Assembly (NCBI GenBank): GCA_903953065.1
Contig: CAJBIG010000154.1
Location: forward strand, 1-11,372
Direction: 5' to 3'
Length of the DNA stretch: 11,372 bases
Source of the DNA: an uncultured Solirubrobacterales bacterium
Lineage (GTDB): Bacteria > Actinomycetota > Thermoleophilia > Solirubrobacterales > Solirubrobacteraceae
A program made the translations under genes and the position numbers. Of this stretch, positions 5,914-11,372 are shown one piece after another (the first letter of the stretch is position 1; every line of letters starts with the position of its first letter). The notes beneath the pieces were generated by a model, which saw only the letters and a program-made list of their open reading frames with translations, had not been told where the DNA came from and made no database searches.

Positions 5914-5933
5914 CGCGCAGCGAAAGCGGCGCG
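5914..5933 (+). terminator. GNRA-capped hairpin after tRNA-Ala(TGC)
   Basis: CGCGCAGC (5914-5921) and GCGGCGCG (5926-5933) pair with seven Watson-Crick pairs and one A-G mismatch around a GAAA tetraloop. It begins 11 bases after the tRNA. A terminator or 3'-processing stop for the tRNA transcript is the likely role. There is no real T run after it. Confidence 0.5.
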
Positions 5934-5952
5934 CTGGCGATCGGTCTTGGAA

Positions 5953-5958
5953 TAGAAT
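5953..5958 (+). promoter_or_regulatory. Putative -10 box (TAGAAT) giving a leaderless mRNA
   Basis: TAGAAT is followed by exactly 6 bases and the ATG at 5965. It is the best match to the TATAAT consensus in the window. No Shine-Dalgarno sequence is seen. Confidence 0.55.
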
Positions 5959-5964
5959 CGCCTG

Positions 5965-7056
5965 ATGCGAACTCGCGTCCTCTTGGTGTCTCTTACCGCA
6001 GCACTCGCTGCTGGATCGCTCAGCGCAGCTTCGGCAAGCGCTCAGGAGACAGCAGCAACGGTCTGGCTCTGCAAGCCAGGGTTGGCCTCGAACCCCTGCA
6101 CCAGCTCAGCAAAGACGACGCTGATCAAGCCGAACGGCGCCAAGGTCGCTGAGCCTCTAAGAGCGCAAGCGAAGCAGCCAATCGACTGCTTCTACGTCTA
6201 CCCGACCGTAAGTCAACAGATGACGGCAAACTCGAACCTCGAGATCACCGCGGCTGAAACCGGCGTAGCGACCGCGCAGGCATCGCGCTTCAACTCGAAG
6301 TGCCGCGTTTACGCGCCGATGTACAGGCAGCTAACCCTCGCGCGGCTCTTTGGCCGCGCCACCGACGCGGCAGACCCAGCGCTCGCCTACAACGACGTCA
6401 AAGCAGCTTGGAACGAATACCTCGCGAAGTACAACAAGGGCCGCGGCGTGGTGCTGATCGGGCACTCGCAAGGAACCGGCGTGTTGACTCGACTGGCCGC
6501 CGAGGAGATCGATCCGAAGCCGGCAATGCGCCGCAAGCTTGTATCGGCGCTGCTGATCGGTGGTGGCGTCACCGTCGCGCGCGGCAAGGACGTAGGAGGC
6601 AGCTTCAAGAAGATCGCGGCCTGCCGCAAGAGAAGCCAAACCGGCTGCGTGATCGCTTACAACACGTTCGCACAGCAGCCACCGGCCGTAACCAACTTTG
6701 GCCGCACGCTGAAGGCCGGCAACGAAGTTCTGTGCGTGAACCCGGCTTCCCTAAAGCGCGGCGCCACCGGCAAGGCGCAGGTTCTGATCCCGACCTCACA
6801 GCTTGCGTTTGGAGGCACCCCTCTCGCCCCGAACCCATGGGTAGCGATGAATGACCTCTACACGACCAAGTGCATGAGCGCTGGCGGCGCAAGCTGGATG
6901 CAGGCCAACGACATCGGTCGTGCGAGCGACAAGCGGGTCCGTTTCGGCGCTCCGCTCGGCCAGTCGTGGGGGCTCCATATCGTCGACGTGAACATCGTGC
7001 TTGGCAATCTGCTCGACCTTGTCGACGGTCAATCGGCAGCCTGGCGCAAGCTCTAA
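5965..7056 (+). CDS. Secreted DUF3089 alpha/beta-hydrolase (lipase/esterase-like)
   Basis: This 363-residue protein has a clear signal peptide (residues 1-26, cleavage after SASA). The mature N-terminus 'VWLCKPGLASNPC' and the strand 'DCFYVYPTV' are typical of actinobacterial DUF3089 proteins. 'CRVYAPMYRQLTLARL' and the nucleophile elbow GHSQG, with S168 in 'VVLIGHSQGTG', define an alpha/beta-hydrolase. H338 in 'WGLHIVDVN' near the C-terminus is the probable catalytic His; the acid is not certain. Several Cys residues suit an extracytoplasmic protein with disulfides. It probably hydrolyses an ester, lipid or related bond outside the membrane; the substrate is unknown. The start is set by a TAGAAT box 6 bases upstream. 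The LolA-like operon follows after 57 bases and has its own possible promoter, so co-function is only a guess. Confidence 0.9.
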   Translation: MRTRVLLVSLTAALAAGSLSAASASAQETAATVWLCKPGLASNPCTSSAKTTLIKPNGAKVAEPLRAQAKQPIDCFYVYPTVSQQMTANSNLEITAAETGVATAQASRFNSKCRVYAPMYRQLTLARLFGRATDAADPALAYNDVKAAWNEYLAKYNKGRGVVLIGHSQGTGVLTRLAAEEIDPKPAMRRKLVSALLIGGGVTVARGKDVGGSFKKIAACRKRSQTGCVIAYNTFAQQPPAVTNFGRTLKAGNEVLCVNPASLKRGATGKAQVLIPTSQLAFGGTPLAPNPWVAMNDLYTTKCMSAGGASWMQANDIGRASDKRVRFGAPLGQSWGLHIVDVNIVLGNLLDLVDGQSAAWRKL

Positions 7057-7097
7057 CTTCGGCGCCGCCGCGCTTATTCACCGCTTAGCTTCGCCGC

Positions 7098-7103
7098 TAT
7101 CCT
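7098..7103 (+). promoter_or_regulatory. Possible -10 box (TATCCT) of the LolA-like/ABC operon
   Basis: TATCCT ends 10 bases before the GTG at 7114, which would leave a leader of only a few bases. TAGTTA (7103-7108), 5 bases before the GTG, is an alternative. No Shine-Dalgarno sequence is present. Confidence 0.3.
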
Positions 7104-7113
7104 AGTTAGGACT

Positions 7114-8322
7114 GTGTTGTCCTTTATTCGCAGAACATCCAGTAAGACGCTTGCGGCTCTGGGCGCCTCAGTGGCGCTGATCGCGGCGCTGGGCGCGGTA
7201 GCTGCAACCGGCGCCGACGGCGGCGACGACCGGCCGCCGGCGAAGCCACTGGCAGAGGCGATTGCTTCATCTCTCGATGGTCAAGAGATCGAAGGCCTCT
7301 CTGCTCGCGTCACCTTCACCAACGAGATGCTCGAATCGGCCGGCATGGTCAAGGGCGCCGACCCACTGATGGGTGGCGGCAGCGGCAGGCTCTGGGCCTC
7401 CAACAATGGTGACGTTCGAATCGAACTTCAGTCGGAAGCCGGCGGTGGCGATGTACAGATAGTTTCCCGCGGCGACCAGCTCTGGCTCTACCACGCGGCA
7501 GCCAACACGGTTTACCGCACCACAATGGAGCCGGAAGAGAAAAGCGCCAAGAAGGGCGGCGAGGAAGAGTGGCCACCAAGCGTTGCTGCCGTCAGTCGGA
7601 TGCTGAAGCAGCTCGGTTCCGAGGCAGTCGTCTCTGGCGCCATTCCGAGCAACGTTGCCGACAAGCCCGCTTACAGCACGCGAATTGAGCCGAAGGACCA
7701 GGGCGGCCTGATTGGTGGAGCAGACGTAACTTGGGACGCCTCTAATGGCGCCCCGTTGCGCGTCGCAATCTTTGCCCGCGGCGAGAATGACCCAACGCTG
7801 GCGATCGAGACGACCGAAACCAGCTTCGGCGCCGTCGACGACGCCGTCTTTGCGATTCAGCCCCCAGCCTCGGCAAAGGTCGAGAACATGAGCGCCGCCA
7901 ACGAGCCGAGCGCCGCCGATAAGCCGAAGAAGCCGATCACTGGGCTCAGCGCAGCGCGCGCCGGAGCACCATTCGAACTTTCCGCCCCAGCCAAGCTCGC
8001 GGGGCTGCCTCGCAGCGAAGTGATGCTCGTTGGCAGCGGCGAGAAGAAGAGCGTGACGATCACTTATGGCGAAGGACTAGGCGCGATCACGGTGATCGAG
8101 AGTGCTGCCAGCGGCAACGACCAAGCACCTTCGCTCGGCGCATCTGAGCAGGCCAAGCGCGACGGGATTGAAATCCCGACAGCGAAGGTCGCCGGCGCCG
8201 AGGCGACAGTCTTTGGCACGCCACTTGGATCGCTCGTCAGCTTTACTCGCGACGGAGTCCGCTACGTCGTGATCGGCTCAGTAACAGAGCAGGACGCTCT
8301 CGCCGCCGCCCGCGGGCTCTAA
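7114..8322 (+). CDS. Membrane-anchored LolA/RseB-like fold protein, ABC partner
   Basis: This 402-residue protein has an N-terminal hydrophobic segment (about 12-32) after an RRTSSK head: a signal peptide or anchor, with no lipobox Cys. Residues about 45-255 resemble the half-barrel LolA/RseB/DUF2092 fold: 'LSARVTFTNEML', 'GSGRLWASNNGDVRIELQSE', 'DQLWLYHAAANTVYRTTM', 'YSTRIEPKDQGGLIGGADVTWDASNGAPLRVAIF'. A Pro/Lys linker leads to a second domain (about 275-402) ending 'LVSFTRDGVRYVVIGSVTEQDALAAARGL', similar in shape to DUF4367/RseB C-terminal domains. LolA-fold proteins bind acyl chains. The ABC ATPase begins 5 bases after this stop, so it is probably the extracytoplasmic partner or sensor of that transporter. 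A GTG start (7114) is used; a TTG at 7117 is possible. Annotation as a lipoprotein carrier would overstate the evidence. Confidence 0.85.
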   Translation: MLSFIRRTSSKTLAALGASVALIAALGAVAATGADGGDDRPPAKPLAEAIASSLDGQEIEGLSARVTFTNEMLESAGMVKGADPLMGGGSGRLWASNNGDVRIELQSEAGGGDVQIVSRGDQLWLYHAAANTVYRTTMEPEEKSAKKGGEEEWPPSVAAVSRMLKQLGSEAVVSGAIPSNVADKPAYSTRIEPKDQGGLIGGADVTWDASNGAPLRVAIFARGENDPTLAIETTETSFGAVDDAVFAIQPPASAKVENMSAANEPSAADKPKKPITGLSAARAGAPFELSAPAKLAGLPRSEVMLVGSGEKKSVTITYGEGLGAITVIESAASGNDQAPSLGASEQAKRDGIEIPTAKVAGAEATVFGTPLGSLVSFTRDGVRYVVIGSVTEQDALAAARGL

Positions 8323-8327
8323 CCACC

Positions 8328-9305
8328 GTGAGCGAACAGCCGCCGGTCGCGCTCCGTGGACTGACGAAACAGTACGGCCGCATCACAGCCGTTGATGACG
8401 TCTCACTAACCGTCAATGAGGGCGACGTGTTTGGCTACCTCGGGCCAAACGGCGCTGGCAAGACGACGTCGCTGCGGATGATGCTCGGACTGATCACTCC
8501 GACCGCAGGTGAGGCCCGTGTGTTTGGCCACGACCCGCAGAAGTCGGTCGATGCGCTGGCTGACGTCGCCGGCTTCGTCGAAGCGCCACGCTTCTACCCC
8601 TACCTCGACGGCATGACCAACCTTCGCCTCGTCGCTGCGCTCGACGGCAACGAAGCGAAAACGCGAATTGATGAAGCGCTCGACGTAGTTGAGCTGACAG
8701 GCCGCGCCGGTGACAAGGTCGGCGGCTACTCGCACGGAATGCGCCAGCGGCTCGGAATCGCCGCGGCACTTATCCGGCGCCCGAAGCTGCTGCTGCTCGA
8801 CGAACCGGCGACCGGCCTCGACCCGGGCGGAATGCGCGACATGCGCGCGCTGATCGCAAGGCTCTCAGCCGAAGGCATGACCGTAATGCTCTCCAGCCAC
8901 CTGTTGGCCGAGGTCGAAGAGCTTTGCAACCGCGTGGCGATTGTGCGCAGTGGACGGATCGTCTACGAAGGCGAACTCGAGGAGCTGCGCGCTACGGCAG
9001 GGCTGACGATTCGCCTGCGCACAAGTGACGACGAGGTTGCACTGCGCGTACTCTCCGACCGCCGTGGAATAAGCGACGTGACCCGCCATGGCGCCGCGCC
9101 GATCCAGTTCCGCGCCGCCGACGAAGCGGCGATCGGCGAGCTCTCGCGCGCGCTCGCCGATTCCGGCGCACTGATCTTCGAGCTGGCTCCAAGCGCGGCA
9201 ACGCTCGAGGATCTCTTCTTCGAACTGACCGAGGGCGAAGGCGACGCACAGGCGGAAGAGAAGCGGCTTGACGAGCTTTCCGATCTGACCGGAGGCGCGC
9301 AATGA
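8328..9305 (+). CDS. ABC transporter ATP-binding protein (ABC-2/CcmA type)
   Basis: This 325-residue ATPase powers the permease encoded next to it. Motifs in order: Walker A GPNGAGKTT (39-47, K45), signature YSHGMRQ (134-140, in place of LSGGQ, as is common in exporter-type ATPases), Walker B LLLLDEP (D158, E159), D-loop ATGLDPGG and H-loop H191 in SSHLLAEVE. A C-terminal extension after about residue 215 is typical of the drug or lipid exporter group. The last 25 residues are acidic and look disordered. The GTG start lies 5 bases after the LolA-like stop and lacks a Shine-Dalgarno sequence, which suggests translational coupling. The stop TGA overlaps the permease ATG (ATGA). Confidence 0.95.
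   Translation: MSEQPPVALRGLTKQYGRITAVDDVSLTVNEGDVFGYLGPNGAGKTTSLRMMLGLITPTAGEARVFGHDPQKSVDALADVAGFVEAPRFYPYLDGMTNLRLVAALDGNEAKTRIDEALDVVELTGRAGDKVGGYSHGMRQRLGIAAALIRRPKLLLLDEPATGLDPGGMRDMRALIARLSAEGMTVMLSSHLLAEVEELCNRVAIVRSGRIVYEGELEELRATAGLTIRLRTSDDEVALRVLSDRRGISDVTRHGAAPIQFRAADEAAIGELSRALADSGALIFELAPSAATLEDLFFELTEGEGDAQAEEKRLDELSDLTGGAQ
9291..9295 (+). promoter_or_regulatory. Shine-Dalgarno GGAGG for the permease
   Basis: GGAGG lies 6 bases before the ATG at 9302, inside the end of the ATPase gene. It is the clearest ribosome-binding site in the window. It serves an operon-internal gene, in contrast to the promoter-proximal genes, most of which have a -10 box at that position. Confidence 0.75.
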
Positions 9306-10123
9306 GCCGCCCGGGAACGTTGACCGTCTACCGCTGGGAACTGCGCAAGCTGCGCGCGCAGAAGCGGACGTACCTAGGACTCGGCGCCGCAGTGTTGGTG
9401 CCGATCGTCTTTTCTGTTGCGGTCGCGATCCAGCCCGGCGAACCGGCCGACGTGCCTTTCGGTCGCTACATCAACGACACCGGCCTCGCCTTCCCGCTCG
9501 TGACGCTGCTGTTCGGCTCAATCTGGTTCTACCCGCTGATCGCGGCGCTCGTCTCCGGCGACATCGTCGCCAACGAGGACAACAACGGCACGCTGAAGAC
9601 GATCTTGACGCGCTCGGTTGAGCGCAGCCAAGTTTTCTTCGGGAAGGTGATGGCCGCCTTCAGCTATTCGATTCTGGCGATCATCCTTAGTGGCGTCGTC
9701 GCAACGATTGCCGGCATCATCGTCTCTGGTTTCAACCCAATCCCGACGCTCTCAGGAACGCTGGAGACGCCGGAGCAAGGCCTGCTGCTGGTGGCAGGGA
9801 GCCTCGCCGTATACCTGATGCCGATCTTGGCGATCTCCAGCTTCGCGCTGCTGCTCTCAACCGTCTTCCGCAACAGCGCCGCGGCCGTCGTCGGCACCTT
9901 GATGTTCTCGCTTCTGCTGCAGCTGGTCGTAATCATCCCCGGCCTAGACGGCCTCCAGCCCTACCTGCTCAGCACACAGTTCAACTCATGGCAAGGACTG
10001 CTCCGCACCCCCGCTGACTGGGATCCGATCATCCGCGCAGCCTGGGTCTGCGCCGCCTATGCGATCCCCTCTCTGGCGGTCGCCTTGACGGTCTTCCTGC
10101 GCCGCGATGTAGCTGGCGGCTAG
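9302..10123 (+). CDS. ABC-2 type transporter permease
   Basis: This 273-residue integral membrane protein has about six hydrophobic segments (near 24-42, 63-85, 117-143, 160-188, 193-214 and 245-266). The cytoplasmic motif 'GDIVANEDNNGTLKTILTRS' (86-105), followed by 'GK', is the ABC-2 signature in which the partner ATPase docks. It overlaps the ATPase gene by 4 bases (ATGA), so the two proteins are made together. Predicted function is ATP-driven export or flipping of a lipid, peptide or drug, with the LolA-like protein outside; the substrate is unknown. Oddity: codons 192-211 and the C-terminal codons RRDVAGG recur as a degraded copy at 11188-11308. The gene itself looks intact and of normal length. 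Confidence 0.93.
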   Translation: MSRPGTLTVYRWELRKLRAQKRTYLGLGAAVLVPIVFSVAVAIQPGEPADVPFGRYINDTGLAFPLVTLLFGSIWFYPLIAALVSGDIVANEDNNGTLKTILTRSVERSQVFFGKVMAAFSYSILAIILSGVVATIAGIIVSGFNPIPTLSGTLETPEQGLLLVAGSLAVYLMPILAISSFALLLSTVFRNSAAAVVGTLMFSLLLQLVVIIPGLDGLQPYLLSTQFNSWQGLLRTPADWDPIIRAAWVCAAYAIPSLAVALTVFLRRDVAGG

Positions 10124-10134
10124 CCACCATCAGG

Positions 10135-10140
10135 TAGTGT
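10135..10140 (+). promoter_or_regulatory. Possible -10 box (TAGTGT) before the methyltransferase gene
   Basis: TAGTGT lies 9 bases before the ATG at 10150, which would give a leader of two or three bases. It sits within a weak 5-bp inverted repeat (GCCAC 10123-10127, GTGGC 10139-10143) just after the permease stop. Confidence 0.35.
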
Positions 10141-10149
10141 GGCATCCCG

Positions 10150-10842
10150 ATGAAGCCGTTTGCCCGAACAAATCTGACCCCCCGAATGGTCGCCGAGAAG
10201 GCTGGTTCGGTAACAGGGGTTCGCCCGAACCCACGCGCACTCTGGCGTGAGGACGCGACCTTCGATCGGCTCTTCTCTCGCGCGAGCGAACAAACCCTCG
10301 TAAATCGCCAACGCTGCTTCACGCTCTACCAGTCTGCTCTGCAAGCGATCTCAGTCGATGGCGATGTTGCCGAGGTAGGTGTTTATCGCGGCGGGACGGC
10401 AAGCCTCTTGCGCTCCTGCTTCGACGGCAGCGGTCGCTGCCTCCACCTTTTCGACACGTTTGGTGGTATGCCCGAAGTTGACGATGCCCGCGATAAGCAC
10501 GAACAAGGTGACTTCGCAGACACCTCACTTGCTGAAGTGCGCGCTTTCGTTGGCACCGGCGAGGACGTCGCCTACCACCAAGGGTTTTTCCCTGAAACCG
10601 CCACACCCGTGGAAGGTTCACGCTTCGCATTTGTGCACGTCGACGCCGACATCTACCTCTCGGTGCTGTCCTCGTGCGAATTCTTCTACCCGCGGCTAAG
10701 CAGCGGCGGAATCATGATCTTTGATGACTACGGCTTCCGCAGCTGCCCCGGCGCGCGGAGCGCCGTAGACGAGTTCTTCGCGCCGCTACCGGAAGTGCCG
10801 TTGTACCTCGGGACGGGACAGTGCATCGTCCATAAGCTCTAA
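10150..10842 (+). CDS. TylF/MycF-type class I SAM-dependent methyltransferase
   Basis: This 230-residue protein is of the TylF/MycF/NovP family, known for Mg-dependent O-methylation of deoxysugars in antibiotics and found widely in glycan-modifying loci. Motifs: EVGVYRGG (75-82, SAM binding), LFDTFGGMPE (100-109), FVHVDADIY (161-169), FDDYG (191-195) and CPGARSAVDEFF (199-210). The Asp residues in the last three match the metal/catalytic region of the family. It is full length. The start is ATG 10150 with a TAGTGT box 9 bases upstream and no Shine-Dalgarno sequence. Only 26 bases separate it from the ABC permease, so read-through from the operon is possible. No other sugar or antibiotic biosynthesis gene is in the window, so it is an orphan here; the acceptor is unknown and may be a cell-surface glycan or glycolipid. 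Confidence 0.92.
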   Translation: MKPFARTNLTPRMVAEKAGSVTGVRPNPRALWREDATFDRLFSRASEQTLVNRQRCFTLYQSALQAISVDGDVAEVGVYRGGTASLLRSCFDGSGRCLHLFDTFGGMPEVDDARDKHEQGDFADTSLAEVRAFVGTGEDVAYHQGFFPETATPVEGSRFAFVHVDADIYLSVLSSCEFFYPRLSSGGIMIFDDYGFRSCPGARSAVDEFFAPLPEVPLYLGTGQCIVHKL

Positions 10843-10859
10843 CGAGGGTCCCTGCGATT

Positions 10860-10883
10860 TCAGCAGCTCAATACTGTTGCTGA
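10860..10883. terminator. Stem-loop between convergent genes
   Basis: TCAGCAGC (10860-10867) pairs with GTTGCTGA (10876-10883): eight pairs including one G-T, with an 8-base loop. It lies 18 bases after the methyltransferase stop and 18 bases beyond the GST-like stop, so it may end transcription from both sides. There is no T run. Confidence 0.45.
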
Positions 10884-10900
10884 GCGATCCTGCGTTGGCC

Positions 10901-11182
10901 TTAAGCGGCCGGGTTCTGCTTAGCCCACTCGATGATCTTTGCCGACTCGTCGAAGCCGGTGCCGTCATCGAACTCGATCGCGGGAACCCAGGTGCGGCCA
11001 GTGACGGCCTTTACCTGGCGCCGCTTCGGCTGCAGCGCGAGCGGCAGCGGGCCTAGGCCGTAAACCTTCACAACCTCTGGGTCGTAGCCGGCGTCGAGCA
11101 GCGCCTGGTGGGCTTCGCCGCAGGGGTGCTTGTGGCCAAAGAACTTGGTCGTCCAAGCGCCGTAACAGACGTAGAGCTTCAT
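10901..11182 (-). CDS. Mini GST N-domain/thioredoxin-fold protein
   Basis: This 93-residue protein corresponds to only the thioredoxin-like N-terminal domain of glutathione S-transferases; the helical C-terminal domain is absent. Seen: a beta-alpha start 'MKLYVCYGAW' with C6, a 'GHKHPCGEAHQALLDAGYDPEVVKVYGLG' helix-strand with C21, a probable cis-Pro (P67) in 'TWVPAIEFDDG', and 'DESAKIIEWAKQNP', which mirrors the E-S-x-x-I motif of GST thiol-binding sites. Stand-alone proteins of this shape are, from memory, common in actinobacteria under GST names; many of these bacteria use mycothiol rather than glutathione, so the thiol partner is open. It is convergent with the methyltransferase. Its upstream region is the permease remnant, which begins 5 bases before the ATG. 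No -10 box or Shine-Dalgarno sequence is evident there. Confidence 0.85.
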   Translation of the reverse strand: MKLYVCYGAWTTKFFGHKHPCGEAHQALLDAGYDPEVVKVYGLGPLPLALQPKRRQVKAVTGRTWVPAIEFDDGTGFDESAKIIEWAKQNPAA

Positions 11183-11187
11183 CCGAT

Positions 11188-11308
11188 CAGCGCCGCGGCC
11201 GTCGTCGGCACCTTGATGTTCTCGCTTCTGCTGCAGCTGGTCGTAATCATTTCCGGCTTGGCCGACTAGGTAAGCGTGGGTCTGCGCCGCGACGTAGCCG
11301 GCGGCTAA
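11188..11308 (+). pseudogene. Decayed duplicate of the ABC permease 3' end
   Basis: Bases 11188-11250 are identical over 63 positions to 9874-9936, encoding residues 192-211 of the permease (transmembrane segment 5). Similarity continues for about five codons (IISGLAD versus IIPGLD) and then a TAG stop appears at 11267. The fragment resumes as TGGGTCTGCGCCGC (11277-11290), matching 10043-10056. It then ends with the codons for RRDVAGG and TAA, which match 10100-10123 except for silent changes (GAT/GAC, GCT/GCC, TAG/TAA). The frame is kept throughout, but 43 codons net are missing and there is no start. It is therefore a deleted remnant of a second permease gene rather than a functional one. 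Confidence 0.85.
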
Positions 11309-11372
11309 GGTCCGCCGCTACCGCTCACTGAGCCTCGACGGCGGGTCGCCGTGGCGAATCACTGCGCCGCAG

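Noticed and set aside
10123..10143. Inverted repeat GCCAC...GTGGC as a terminator after the permease
   Set aside because: The stem is only 5 bp with an 11-base loop and no T run. It overlaps the likely methyltransferase -10 box.
11318..11372. Possible C-terminus of a minus-strand gene entering from the right edge
   Set aside because: Two minus frames are open to stops at 11327-11325 or 11320-11318, but 15-17 codons are too few to choose a frame or see a motif.

Overview
The window is gene-dense, GC-rich chromosomal DNA, by eye somewhat above 60% G+C. It carries eleven protein genes (one cut by the left edge), two tRNA-Ala genes and a decayed gene fragment. The protein types and the way genes start point to Actinomycetota: a DUF3089 esterase-like protein, a LolA/RseB-fold protein with an ABC-2 exporter, a TylF/MycF-type methyltransferase, and many starts without a Shine-Dalgarno site that have a TAGNNT -10 box just upstream. 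Thermoleophilia (Solirubrobacterales-like) is my best guess, but nothing here proves the class. I see no phage, IS, CRISPR or defence genes.

Layout. 2-451 (+): C-terminal part of an acyl-CoA dehydrogenase. 494-2389 (+): alkyl sulfatase of the SdsA1/BDS1 type. The two could act in breakdown of alkyl chains: sulfate-ester removal, then beta-oxidation. Convergent to them on the minus strand are an SRPBCC-fold protein (3402-2971) and a membrane-anchored Thr-rich protein with an NTF2-like domain (2952-2386). The latter's stop codon overlaps the sulfatase stop in a shared CTAG. 3528-3456 (-): tRNA-Ala(CGC). 3600-4148 (+): extremely Glu-rich small protein of unknown function. 5756-4158 (-): secreted GH1 beta-glycosidase resembling archaeal LacS enzymes, with an EF-hand-type loop inside the catalytic domain. 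5831-5903 (+): tRNA-Ala(TGC), followed by a GNRA-capped hairpin. 5965-7056 (+): secreted DUF3089 alpha/beta-hydrolase.

7114-10123 (+) is a tight three-gene operon: a membrane-anchored LolA/RseB-like protein, an ABC ATPase and an ABC-2 permease. It is probably one export or lipid-handling machine, with the LolA-like protein as extracytoplasmic partner. It is followed by a stand-alone TylF/MycF-type methyltransferase (10150-10842, +) and a convergent mini-GST/thioredoxin-fold protein (11182-10901, -).

The most unexpected structure is at 11188-11308. It is an internally deleted, stop-containing second copy of the 3' end of the ABC permease gene. It begins with 63 bases identical to 9874-9936 and ends with the same C-terminal codons, which carry synonymous changes. 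It lies directly against the start of the GST-like gene, so the methyltransferase/GST pair is bracketed by direct repeats of the permease tail. A second pattern is the use of leaderless or near-leaderless starts: TAGNNT followed by 6-9 bases and then the start codon, at six genes. The clearest Shine-Dalgarno site in the window belongs to an operon-internal gene, the permease.
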